A DNA stretch of 11,210 nucleotides. It comes from Methanobacteriota archaeon (GTDB taxonomy: Archaea > Halobacteriota > Methanosarcinia > Methanosarcinales > Methanoperedenaceae). Of this stretch, positions 1 to 5,262 are shown in pieces (within the stretch, counting starts at the first letter, position 1; each line of letters starts with the position of its first letter). The notes beneath the pieces were generated by a model. That model searched no databases and was not told the origin of the DNA. It saw only the letters and a program-made list of their open reading frames with translations. The translations under genes and the position numbers were made by a program. The stretch covers positions 1 to 11,210 of the forward strand of contig JAHIFK010000297.1 in the NCBI GenBank assembly GCA_018900975.1, in the 5' to 3' direction.

Positions 1-89
1 ACGAAGTGAACAGCAATGCAGATAAGAGTGCCGCTGATAGCTATAAAGAGTATCTCCTGCAAACTTAAAAGTAATAATTCAGTAGCCAT
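1..89 (-). CDS. mtrD: Tetrahydromethanopterin S-methyltransferase subunit D, N-terminal fragment
   Basis: Only the first 29 codons are in the window; the gene continues off the left edge. The ATG shares its A with the mtrE stop codon (TAATG), so translation of the two is probably coupled. The peptide starts MATELLLLSLQEILFI and is one hydrophobic segment ending in AVHFV, which resembles the conserved SVHFVPVGG region early in MtrD. MtrD is an integral membrane subunit of the Mtr complex, which couples methyl transfer between H4MPT and coenzyme M to sodium translocation. The identification rests on the position after mtrE, the overlap, and this short match. The rest of the usual operon (C, B, A, F, G, H) would lie further left. 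Confidence 0.88.
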   Translation of the reverse strand, partial: MATELLLLSLQEILFIAISGTLICIAVHF

Positions 90-1006
90 TATGCTGCAGC
101 CTCCTTTTCATTTTTTTCTTCCTTATAAGGACCATACGCGTTATTGATACTATATTCAACAAGCCTGTGTGCAATTCCCAGTAAAACCACAATAATAAGT
201 CCTATGATTATTGTCAGCCAGAAATCATCTTGCGTCTTGGGCTGAATTATTGTTGCAGGCCAGCTGCTAAGGAAAACGACTAAACCAAGCCCCAGACCAG
301 TGACTGGTCCTCCATACTTGGCGCAGAACCAGACGTTATCTATGCTGTTCCTCAGCCCTGATTCGGCTTTAATCACGATCCTGCCGGAAAGCGCCGTGTT
401 AAGACCGCACCCGAATTCGCGGTTCTGGAACTCTCTCTCAGCCCCGTAATGGACATCGCCCACAGAAGAGCCTACAGCCCCGGAAGTTATTCCCCATATC
501 AGTGCGAGGAAGGGAATGGGAAAGGGATGCCCCAGCATTTCATACTGGATATATGCCAAGGATACAAGACAGACGTTCATTATGAAATTATGTGATATGA
601 TCGAGGGTGTGGTATATCTCATAATATCCATGTACAAAGGCTGCTTGAACCTTGCCTGGCTGGCTACCCTGCCTGCGTATGAAGTGGTCGCAAAGATGCC
701 CAGCACTATTGCTCCTACTAATGCGCCTAATGCTATAGATGTCAGCAAAAAGACTCCCTTGTCCAGTAGCACTACAGTTACCGTACCTGAGATCACTGCG
801 GACATACCGTTGCTTACAGGTTCGCCTGAGACCGCTTTGTTGTATATTCTATGCAGAAAATTCATTTGAGGGGCTAATTGTACCTGGGAGTTGGGGTTGC
901 TCTGGGAACCTACATCGGATTCTAAATCCTCAAGGCATCCGGCAATAGTAGCAAGCGCTCCCATGAGTGCAAGTATAGCCATACTCATGGTCAAGTCTAA
1001 TACCAT
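89..1006 (-). CDS. mtrE: Tetrahydromethanopterin S-methyltransferase subunit E
   Basis: This 305-residue polytopic protein matches MtrE in length and in its signature DLESDVGSQSNPNSQ (residues 27-41), followed by VQLAP. About seven hydrophobic segments are visible (near 8-24, 66-82, 86-106, 138-155, 163-182, 231-250 and 263-280), and the C-terminus is charged (KEEKNEKEAAA). MtrE belongs to the membrane core of the Na+-pumping Mtr complex, which moves the methyl group from methyl-H4MPT to coenzyme M in methanogenesis, or in reverse in methane-oxidising archaea. The start is supported by GGAGG about 9 nt upstream of the ATG. mtrE is the first gene of the usual mtrEDCBAFGH order, which agrees with the promoter-like sequence upstream and no gene between. 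Which metabolic direction applies cannot be told from this gene. Confidence 0.96.
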   Translation of the reverse strand: MVLDLTMSMAILALMGALATIAGCLEDLESDVGSQSNPNSQVQLAPQMNFLHRIYNKAVSGEPVSNGMSAVISGTVTVVLLDKGVFLLTSIALGALVGAIVLGIFATTSYAGRVASQARFKQPLYMDIMRYTTPSIISHNFIMNVCLVSLAYIQYEMLGHPFPIPFLALIWGITSGAVGSSVGDVHYGAEREFQNREFGCGLNTALSGRIVIKAESGLRNSIDNVWFCAKYGGPVTGLGLGLVVFLSSWPATIIQPKTQDDFWLTIIIGLIIVVLLGIAHRLVEYSINNAYGPYKEEKNEKEAAA

Positions 1007-1057
1007 TTATTTAATCCTCCTTTATTATCCTGAAATCACCATTAAAAACTAATGTTG

Positions 1058-1100
1058 GATAGTTTTAATCGACTATCATATTATACGTTATAAATCTTTC
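1058..1100 (-). promoter_or_regulatory. Promoter and possible operator of the mtr operon
   Basis: Read on the minus strand, GAAAGATTTATAACG (plus 1086-1100) looks like a BRE plus TATA box. Transcription would start about 26 nt downstream, near 1065, giving a leader of about 60 nt that contains the GGAGG site before mtrE. A perfect inverted repeat, GATAGT - 8 nt - ACTATC (1058-1077), spans the predicted start point and could be an operator or a leader hairpin. The element positions are seen in the sequence; the function is inferred. Confidence 0.55.
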
Positions 1101-1130
1101 GAAATGTAGTTCAAAAGAAAATAAGAGTAA

Positions 1131-1201
1131 GATAAGCGGGAAGGGGAGTGGGGTGGTATCGTAAAAAAAACCCGCTTATCTTGTTCGTTTTTTAGCGAAC
1201 A
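1131..1201. repeat. Inverted repeat with G-rich loop, followed by a second hairpin
   Basis: GATAAGCGGG (1131-1140) is repeated perfectly inverted as CCCGCTTATC (1171-1180). The 30-nt spacer is G-rich on its left (GGGAAGGGGAGTGGGGTGG when read with the end of the arm) and ends in eight A residues. Immediately after it, TGTTCG (1182-1187) and CGAACA (1196-1201) form a second hairpin around a T6 loop. Both lie in the 300-bp non-coding stretch between mtrE and the AIM24-family gene, and neither overlaps a predicted TATA box. It may be a small structured RNA, a terminator-like boundary or a protein-binding site. No known RNA family is recognised. Confidence 0.6.
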
Positions 1202-1274
1202 TGTCAATATAGGGAGGACAACAATAAATAGTTTTCGTTTACATTTCAATTTTTGTTTATGTGTTTGCGCTATG

Positions 1275-1285
1275 TTTATTAAATA
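1275..1285 (+). promoter_or_regulatory. TATA box of the AIM24-family gene
   Basis: TTTATTAAATA is centred about 25-26 nt upstream of the ATG at 1305, the spacing expected for a leaderless archaeal transcript. This supports 1305 over the upstream ATG at 1272, which would lie before the predicted transcription start. Confidence 0.5.
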
Positions 1286-1304
1286 TCATGACAATTCCTC
1301 CATC

Positions 1305-1892
1305 ATGCAGCATGAAATATTGTATAAACCAGCGTATACTCTGGTTGAGGTAAAACTGGAAGCGGGAGAACGGATAGAAGCAGAATCAGGGGCTATGGTA
1401 TATATGTCCCCCGGAATCGAGATAGCTACAAAAACAAAAGGTGTAGTGGGTCTTGCTCCGCCCTATCAGGGGGACATAACTCATCACAGGCTCAATGGTG
1501 AAACACTCTATATACAGAACGGAAGCTATATGGCATCCTCTCCTCAGCTTAGCCTTGATACCAAATGGGGCGGCGCTAAATCCTTCTTCTCCCGCGAGGG
1601 ACTATTTCTCCTGAAGATGAGCGGGACCGGGGATGCGTTCATCTCAAGCTTCGGGGCGATACATGAGGTCAAGATGAAAGAAGAGACCTTCATCATAGAT
1701 ACTGGACACATGGTAGCTTTCACCGAAGGTCTGGATTACAGCGTTAAGAGGGTTGGCGGTCTTAAATCAACAATACTCAGCGGTGAGGGTCTTGTGGCAG
1801 AGTTCAGAGGGACAGGGACGCTATATTTGCAGACAAGGAGCATGAATTCATTCATAGGCTGGCTAACGCCGTTCCTGCCCAAGAGCGGATAA
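1305..1892 (+). CDS. AIM24 / TIGR00266 family protein with a shortened N-terminal half
   Basis: This 195-residue protein belongs to the AIM24 (DUF124, TIGR00266) family of beta-rich proteins of unclear function. Family features are EILYKPAYTLVEVKLEAGE, AESGAMVYMSPGIEI, VGLAPP, GDAFISSFGAI, VAFTEGLDY and LSGEGLVAEF. The start at 1305 (MQHEILY) was chosen because homology begins there and a TATA box lies 26 nt upstream. An ATG at 1272 would add 11 residues with no family counterpart. The region between IEIATKTKG and VVGLAPP is abrupt: as I recall the family, about 25-30 residues with a GGESFF-type motif normally lie there. The reading frame stays open, so this is an in-frame deletion or a natural short form. 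The next gene follows after 43 bp with its own promoter. Confidence 0.85.
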   Translation: MQHEILYKPAYTLVEVKLEAGERIEAESGAMVYMSPGIEIATKTKGVVGLAPPYQGDITHHRLNGETLYIQNGSYMASSPQLSLDTKWGGAKSFFSREGLFLLKMSGTGDAFISSFGAIHEVKMKEETFIIDTGHMVAFTEGLDYSVKRVGGLKSTILSGEGLVAEFRGTGTLYLQTRSMNSFIGWLTPFLPKSG

Positions 1893-1901
1893 GATATCTA
1901 T

Positions 1902-1909
1902 TTTATATA
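1902..1909 (+). promoter_or_regulatory. TATA box of riboflavin synthase gene
   Basis: TTTATATA lies about 30 nt upstream of the ATG at 1936 in an A/T-rich stretch after the preceding stop codon. The predicted transcript would have a leader of 0-5 nt. Confidence 0.55.
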
Positions 1910-1935
1910 GTTAAAAGCCTTTTACATCATCAGAT

Positions 1936-2397
1936 ATGCCAAGAGTCGGAATCGCGGATACAACCTTCTCCCGCATCAACATGGGGAAAATCGCCATCGA
2001 TGAGCTTAAAAAAGGAGCATCCCTACAGATAGAGCACTACACAGTACCGGGAGTGAAAGACCTGCCTGTGGCCTGCAAGAAACTTATAGAGGAAAAAAAA
2101 TGTGATATAGTGATGGCCCTGGGTATGCCCGGCGCTCAGGAAATAGACAAGATGTGCGCCCATGAAGCCTCGCAGGGGATAATTCATGCGCAGCTTATGA
2201 CGAATACGCATATCATCGAGGTCTTTGTCCATGAGGACGAGGCAAAGGACGGGAAAGAGCTTGCCTGGCTCATGGAAAGGCGCACGCGCGAGCATGCGCA
2301 GAATGTTATAAAGTTATTGTTCCACCAGGAGAAACTGCAGCGCGAGGCTGGTACGGGGCAGAGACAGGGGTTTGCGGATGTGGGTGCAATAAAATAG
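1936..2397 (+). CDS. ribC: Riboflavin synthase, archaeal type
   Basis: This 153-residue protein matches the archaeal riboflavin synthase, which resembles lumazine synthase rather than the bacterial RibE enzyme. It disproportionates two 6,7-dimethyl-8-ribityllumazine molecules to riboflavin and its pyrimidine precursor, the last step of riboflavin synthesis (leading to FMN, FAD and the deazaflavin F420 branch). Visible family motifs are VGIADTTFSRINM near the N-terminus, the TVPGVKDLPVACKKL block, CDIVMALGMPG, CAHEAS, QLMTNTHIIEVFVHEDEA and the C-terminal RQGFADVGAI. Length and end points are typical for the family. No other riboflavin gene is adjacent. The start is supported by the TATA spacing; no Shine-Dalgarno site is evident, in line with a leaderless mRNA. 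Confidence 0.95.
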   Translation: MPRVGIADTTFSRINMGKIAIDELKKGASLQIEHYTVPGVKDLPVACKKLIEEKKCDIVMALGMPGAQEIDKMCAHEASQGIIHAQLMTNTHIIEVFVHEDEAKDGKELAWLMERRTREHAQNVIKLLFHQEKLQREAGTGQRQGFADVGAIK

Positions 2398-2408
2398 AAG
2401 GGTATAAG

Positions 2409-2416
2409 TTTATATA
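2409..2416 (+). promoter_or_regulatory. TATA box of the YwbE-family gene
   Basis: TTTATATA ends only 3 nt before the ATG at 2420, so that ATG would be upstream of the transcription start. The spacing to the second in-frame ATG (2438) is about 26 nt, which makes 2438 the likely leaderless start. Confidence 0.55.
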
Positions 2417-2437
2417 ATCATGAAAATACTTTTAATT

Positions 2438-2644
2438 ATGAATAAAGGCAGTTCCAGGGAAAATATTAAAGTAGGATCAAGTGTAGGCATCGTTTTAAAA
2501 CAAGATCAGAAGAGTGGGAAAATAACGCAGGGTATTGTAATGAGAATTTTAACTAATTCTTCATCTCATCCCCATGGAATAAAAGTTGAATTAATGGATG
2601 GCCGGGTCGGAAGGGTTAAGGATATCAATCAAAAAGCTGCATGA
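2438..2644 (+). CDS. YwbE family small protein (DUF2196)
   Basis: This 68-residue protein matches the YwbE/DUF2196 family. The recognisable core is IKVGSSVGIVLKQDQKSGK, then TQGIVMRILTNS, HPHGIKVELMDG and VGRV. The biochemical role is not established; the compact beta-rich pattern suggests a small SH3-like or nucleic-acid-binding fold, which is inference. An ATG at 2420 would add MKILLI, but it overlaps the TATA region, and the family normally begins close to the N-terminal charged segment, so 2438 is preferred. The last codons lie within the left arm of a terminator hairpin, and the gene converges on the GTPase gene 5 bp away. Confidence 0.85.
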   Translation: MNKGSSRENIKVGSSVGIVLKQDQKSGKITQGIVMRILTNSSSHPHGIKVELMDGRVGRVKDINQKAA

Positions 2645-2672
2645 TGTAATTATATCATAAGCAGCCCTTTTT
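2631..2672. terminator. Bidirectional terminator between convergent genes
   Basis: A5, then GCTGC, ATGAT, an 8-nt loop, ATCAT, AA, GCAGC, CC and T5 form a long hairpin with an A tract on one side and a T tract on the other. It therefore has terminator form on both strands. It overlaps the ends of the YwbE-family gene and the GTPase gene, whose stop codons are 5 bp apart. Confidence 0.7.
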
Positions 2673-3414
2673 GCCAGTCATTTATTATCTTTACAGCAGT
2701 CCTTGTTTCATCTACCTCGCCCTTTTTCTGCAGGTAGTTGCTATGTCTGCCTATGAGAATAAGTGTATCATAGGAATCCTGTCCTTCTATTGTGACATTA
2801 TAAAATGATTCCAGTGCAGTCTTGTTTTGCGTGCAAAATTTCTCAATTATCTTCATCGCAACACCTGTTGGGTCCTTCAGGTGTGTCGCATCCTTCACTG
2901 CAAGAAAGCCAAGTATTGTCTCATCGTTCTCATCAAACGGTATCACCCCGGGAGTATCCATGAACCTTATCCGCGAACCGGCCTTCACAAGTTGCTCTCC
3001 TTTTGTGTGGCCGGATATTGGGGACGTTCCGGCCCTGTGCCTGCCTGTCACGGCATTGATCACGGATGATTTACCTGTGTTAGGATAACCAACTGAACCG
3101 ACCAGTATATCGCGCCCTTTTATGGCTGCGATTTCAAGTATCTTGTGTCTTAAGATCGTTGTCCCTGACCTGTCCTTACTGGATATAAAGACAGTTGGGG
3201 CGATTTTTGACAGGCGGATCTTGGTTTTATCAAGTGTTTCCTTTGATACAAGATCACATTTGTTGATGACTATTATGAACGGCTTCCTTGAACGGGCAAT
3301 TTCATTTTCCACTTCGCTATTTCGCGTCTCGTCCGGAAACCTGGCATCTACGACCTCAAGAAGGATATCGGCTTTCTTTATAACATCCTTTACGATATTC
3401 TGGTAGCTTGCCAT
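2650..3414 (-). CDS. Circularly permuted GTPase of the YlqF/YawG (HSR1-MMR1) type
   Basis: This 254-residue protein has its GTPase motifs in permuted order: G4 NKCD (residues 51-54), a G5-like SSKD near 79-82, G1 GYPNTGKSS (109-117), a G2-type Thr near 137 and G3 DTPG (153-156). The N-terminal VVDARFPDETRN segment is typical of the YlqF/RbgA/YawG group, whose studied members assist ribosome assembly, usually of the large subunit. A similar role is inferred here. A longer reading frame starts at 3471, but M20 (MASYQNIVKDVIKKADILLEV) fits the family start. A TTATATT box about 26 nt upstream of 3414 supports that start for a leaderless message. The gene diverges from the zinc-ribbon gene, with a perfect palindrome between them. 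Confidence 0.9.
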   Translation of the reverse strand: MASYQNIVKDVIKKADILLEVVDARFPDETRNSEVENEIARSRKPFIIVINKCDLVSKETLDKTKIRLSKIAPTVFISSKDRSGTTILRHKILEIAAIKGRDILVGSVGYPNTGKSSVINAVTGRHRAGTSPISGHTKGEQLVKAGSRIRFMDTPGVIPFDENDETILGFLAVKDATHLKDPTGVAMKIIEKFCTQNKTALESFYNVTIEGQDSYDTLILIGRHSNYLQKKGEVDETRTAVKIINDWQKGLLMI

Positions 3415-3436
3415 GCCCTGTTCTATGCAGCATGAG

Positions 3437-3443
3437 AATATAA
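3437..3443 (-). promoter_or_regulatory. TATA box of the GTPase gene
   Basis: On the minus strand CCTTATATTC is centred 26 nt upstream of the ATG at 3414, supporting the internal Met as the true start. Confidence 0.5.
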
Positions 3444-3464
3444 GGATGAGCCGATATGACAAAA

Positions 3465-3486
3465 TTATCATTATTAATAATGATAA
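3465..3486. promoter_or_regulatory. Perfect 22-bp palindrome, candidate operator
   Basis: TTATCATTATT is followed directly by its exact reverse complement. It lies between the divergent promoters of the GTPase and zinc-ribbon genes, next to a TTTAAATA box (3490-3497) used by the latter. The 8-mer ATCATTAT recurs at 3506-3513, suggesting a second, weaker site. The perfect two-fold symmetry suits a dimeric transcription factor; which one is unknown. Confidence 0.6.
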
Positions 3487-3528
3487 GCTTTAAATACAAT
3501 GAATAATCATTATAGATAGGTGATATAC

Positions 3529-3660
3529 ATGGAGACAAAACAAATACCAGAAATCGTAATGAAGAGGAAAGTCTGCGATTCGTGCGGTGATAGCAAGTTC
3601 GAATTTGACCTTGATACACACGTGGCGCAAGAATATATCTGCGGCACCTGCTCTACCTGA
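3529..3660 (+). CDS. Small zinc-ribbon protein, 43 residues
   Basis: A short frame starts at ATG 3529 behind AGGTGA (3518-3523), a good match to the 16S anti-Shine-Dalgarno end. It encodes METKQIPEIVMKRKVCDSCG, then a middle segment with DSKFEFDLDT, and ends YICGTCST. Two CxxC pairs (C16/C19 and C38/C41) form a classic zinc-ribbon knuckle pair, and almost nothing else is present. Function is unknown; such mini-ribbons can bind nucleic acid or protein partners. Support comes from the spaced cysteines, the ribosome binding site, a TTTAAATA box about 35 nt upstream, and a terminator hairpin overlapping the stop codon. It is too short for many gene callers. Confidence 0.75.
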   Translation: METKQIPEIVMKRKVCDSCGDSKFEFDLDTHVAQEYICGTCST

Positions 3661-3687
3661 GCATTGGCTCAGGTGAATTCTCTTTTT
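3655..3687 (+). terminator. Terminator of the zinc-ribbon gene
   Basis: ACCTGAGC, loop ATTG, GCTCAGGT is a perfect 8-bp stem (3655-3674) followed closely by TTCTCTTTTT. The stop codon of the zinc-ribbon gene is inside the left arm. Confidence 0.65.
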
Positions 3688-3779
3688 ACTCCTATTATTA
3701 CGTTGTCAAGCACTTCGATTCCTATCATCTTTCCCGACTATACTAATTTTTTCGTTATCTCTATATCCTTGTGTTTCAC
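3669..3779 (-). pseudogene. radC: Remnant of RadC C-terminus
   Basis: Reading the minus strand from 3779 gives VKHKDIEITKKLV, an in-frame TAG (3740-3738), then SGKMIGIEVLDNVIIG and VKREFT before a TGA. This matches the end of RadC/JAMM proteins, which read like EDIEVTRRL, a short variable stretch, then GxxIGIxxLDHxxIG. The TAG sits where family members often have a Glu codon (GAG to TAG). Upstream, only a weak PSxxPE trace remains in another frame near 3800-3811, and the HxHPSGD metal site is not recoverable. The fragment is therefore about one third of a domain, broken by a stop and probably by indels. It overlaps the terminator of the zinc-ribbon gene, which suggests that gene arrived or was rearranged beside it. 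Confidence 0.7.
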
Positions 3780-3902
3780 CGATGTCCTTTATATTCAGGT
3801 TTTTTTGAAGGATACAATTCACACATTCTTCACAACATTGTATATCATGTGGTGATTTCATATGCAATATAGTAATAATGTTTAAATCTCTCATGTTTTA
3901 TT

Positions 3903-5240
3903 ATGATTTTAACGGATATTCTGGATAAGGCAAATAAACTGACCCTTAATAGGTTCAAAATTGGGATGAAAATTGCTTATAGCTTTGTTGTTGTCGATAT
4001 ACTGATGCTTATTGTCGGTTACCTTGGTCTTTATGGTGACAGCATCAGTAGCTTTATTGATCCAAAACAGATGCTTATCCTCTTCATAATGTTTGCCATA
4101 GTTTCTTCTATCTTTATGTGTATAGGTTTAACCCGTTCTATCACAAAGCCGGTAGCTGCTATGCTTCTTATCTCCAACAAAGTCGCAAAAGGCGACCTGA
4201 CGGTCAATTTGAAGAGTACATCAAACGATGAGATCGGACAGCTTTTTACTGCTATCGGTACAATGACTGAGAACTTAAAAGGCGTCATAGGAAAGGTGCA
4301 GGACTCGGCAATCGTGGTAGCTTCTACAGCTTCGGAACTCTCAGCATCAAGCGAGAAGATGAAAGCTTCCACAGAGCAGGTTTACAACACTGCACAGGAG
4401 ATAGCAAAGGGGGTAAGTCAGCAAGCTTCTAAGACGACAGAAATGAGCAGTACTATGAGCGAAATGTCAGAGAGCGTGAAGCAGGTTGCAGCTAATTGCC
4501 ATAAAGCGTCCGAAAGTGCAGGAAATGCCAATAAGATAGCTCAGGAAGTAGTGAGTAAGATATCAAACGAAATTGCACAGAAAATGATAGAAATCAAGTC
4601 GACTGTAGATGATTCAGCTGTTGTAATAAAAGACCTTGATATAAAGTCCCAGAAGATAGGCGAGATAATCAGTGTGATAACTGCTATCGCCGATCAAACA
4701 AATCTTCTTGCCCTGAATGCAGCCATTGAGGCTGCCCGTGCGGGGGAACATGGCAGGGGGTTTGCAGTTGTAGCTGATGAAGTTAGGAAACTTGCAGAAG
4801 AATCAAGAAAATCAGCCACCCAGATCATTGCACTCATAAAGGAAATCCAGCAGGGAACAAAACAGGCTGTGGAAAGCATGGAGAAGGGGACGAAAACTGT
4901 TGATGAAGGAACTAAGGCATTTGGAAATTCGACCTTTGCTATTAACAGCATCGTCAAAGCGTCTGGAGAGGTGGCTGAAATGGTACAGGGGATTGCAACG
5001 GCGGCAGAAGAGCAGGCTGCGTCTATTGAAATGGTCGCAGTATCGGTTGAAGAGGTATCAGCTATCAGCGAAGAATCAGCAGCAGGAACCCTGGAGGCCT
5101 CAGCAGCGGCAGAAGAGCAGGTAGTATCAGTGGATAAGCAATTGAGAGCAATCCAAGAACTGGTGAAACTTGCAGAAGAATTACAAGCAGAAGTTGCGAA
5201 ATTCAACCTGGGGACTGTATCGTCAGCAACAAAATTCTAA
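3903..5240 (+). CDS. Methyl-accepting chemotaxis protein without an extracytoplasmic sensor domain
   Basis: This 445-residue chemoreceptor has a short basic N-terminus and two close membrane segments (about 24-44 and 57-77) joined by only 12-15 residues. A HAMP-like linker follows (about 78-130), then a long coiled-coil signalling domain. The hairpin tip that contacts CheA/CheW is intact: DQTNLLALNAAIEAARAGE from residue 254, then GRGFAVVADEVRKLAE. Repeated A/S/E/Q heptads near 365-410 (AAEEQ, EESAAGTLEASAAAEEQ) contain candidate methylation sites. With so little outside the membrane, it cannot carry a normal ligand-binding domain. It may sense membrane or cytoplasmic state, or act with a partner. 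No che or archaellum genes are nearby. The start has no Shine-Dalgarno site; AATATAGTAA near 3865-3874 could be its TATA element. Confidence 0.95.
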   Translation: MILTDILDKANKLTLNRFKIGMKIAYSFVVVDILMLIVGYLGLYGDSISSFIDPKQMLILFIMFAIVSSIFMCIGLTRSITKPVAAMLLISNKVAKGDLTVNLKSTSNDEIGQLFTAIGTMTENLKGVIGKVQDSAIVVASTASELSASSEKMKASTEQVYNTAQEIAKGVSQQASKTTEMSSTMSEMSESVKQVAANCHKASESAGNANKIAQEVVSKISNEIAQKMIEIKSTVDDSAVVIKDLDIKSQKIGEIISVITAIADQTNLLALNAAIEAARAGEHGRGFAVVADEVRKLAEESRKSATQIIALIKEIQQGTKQAVESMEKGTKTVDEGTKAFGNSTFAINSIVKASGEVAEMVQGIATAAEEQAASIEMVAVSVEEVSAISEESAAGTLEASAAAEEQVVSVDKQLRAIQELVKLAEELQAEVAKFNLGTVSSATKF

Positions 5241-5262
5241 ACAAATAAAACCCGACACGAAC

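Noticed and set aside
89..89. Possible frameshift at the mtrE/mtrD junction
   Set aside because: The one-base TAATG overlap is a normal translational-coupling arrangement and both frames are intact.
1131..1180. Interpretation of the inverted repeat as an insertion-sequence end or attachment site
   Set aside because: There is no transposase or integrase, no flanking target duplication and no second distant copy in the window.
3706..3894. A 62-residue minus-strand frame with a CCEECVNC cluster that looks like a metal site
   Set aside because: Its C-terminal half lies over the RadC remnant in a different frame, its start region overlaps the chemoreceptor promoter, and the rest of the sequence has no conserved look. 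A real small gene starting at 3861 is not excluded.
4694..5206. Long minus-strand frame of 170 codons rich in Ser and Ala
   Set aside because: It is the antisense of the Ala/Glu/Ser-rich coiled coil of the chemoreceptor, whose codon pattern leaves the opposite strand free of stops.
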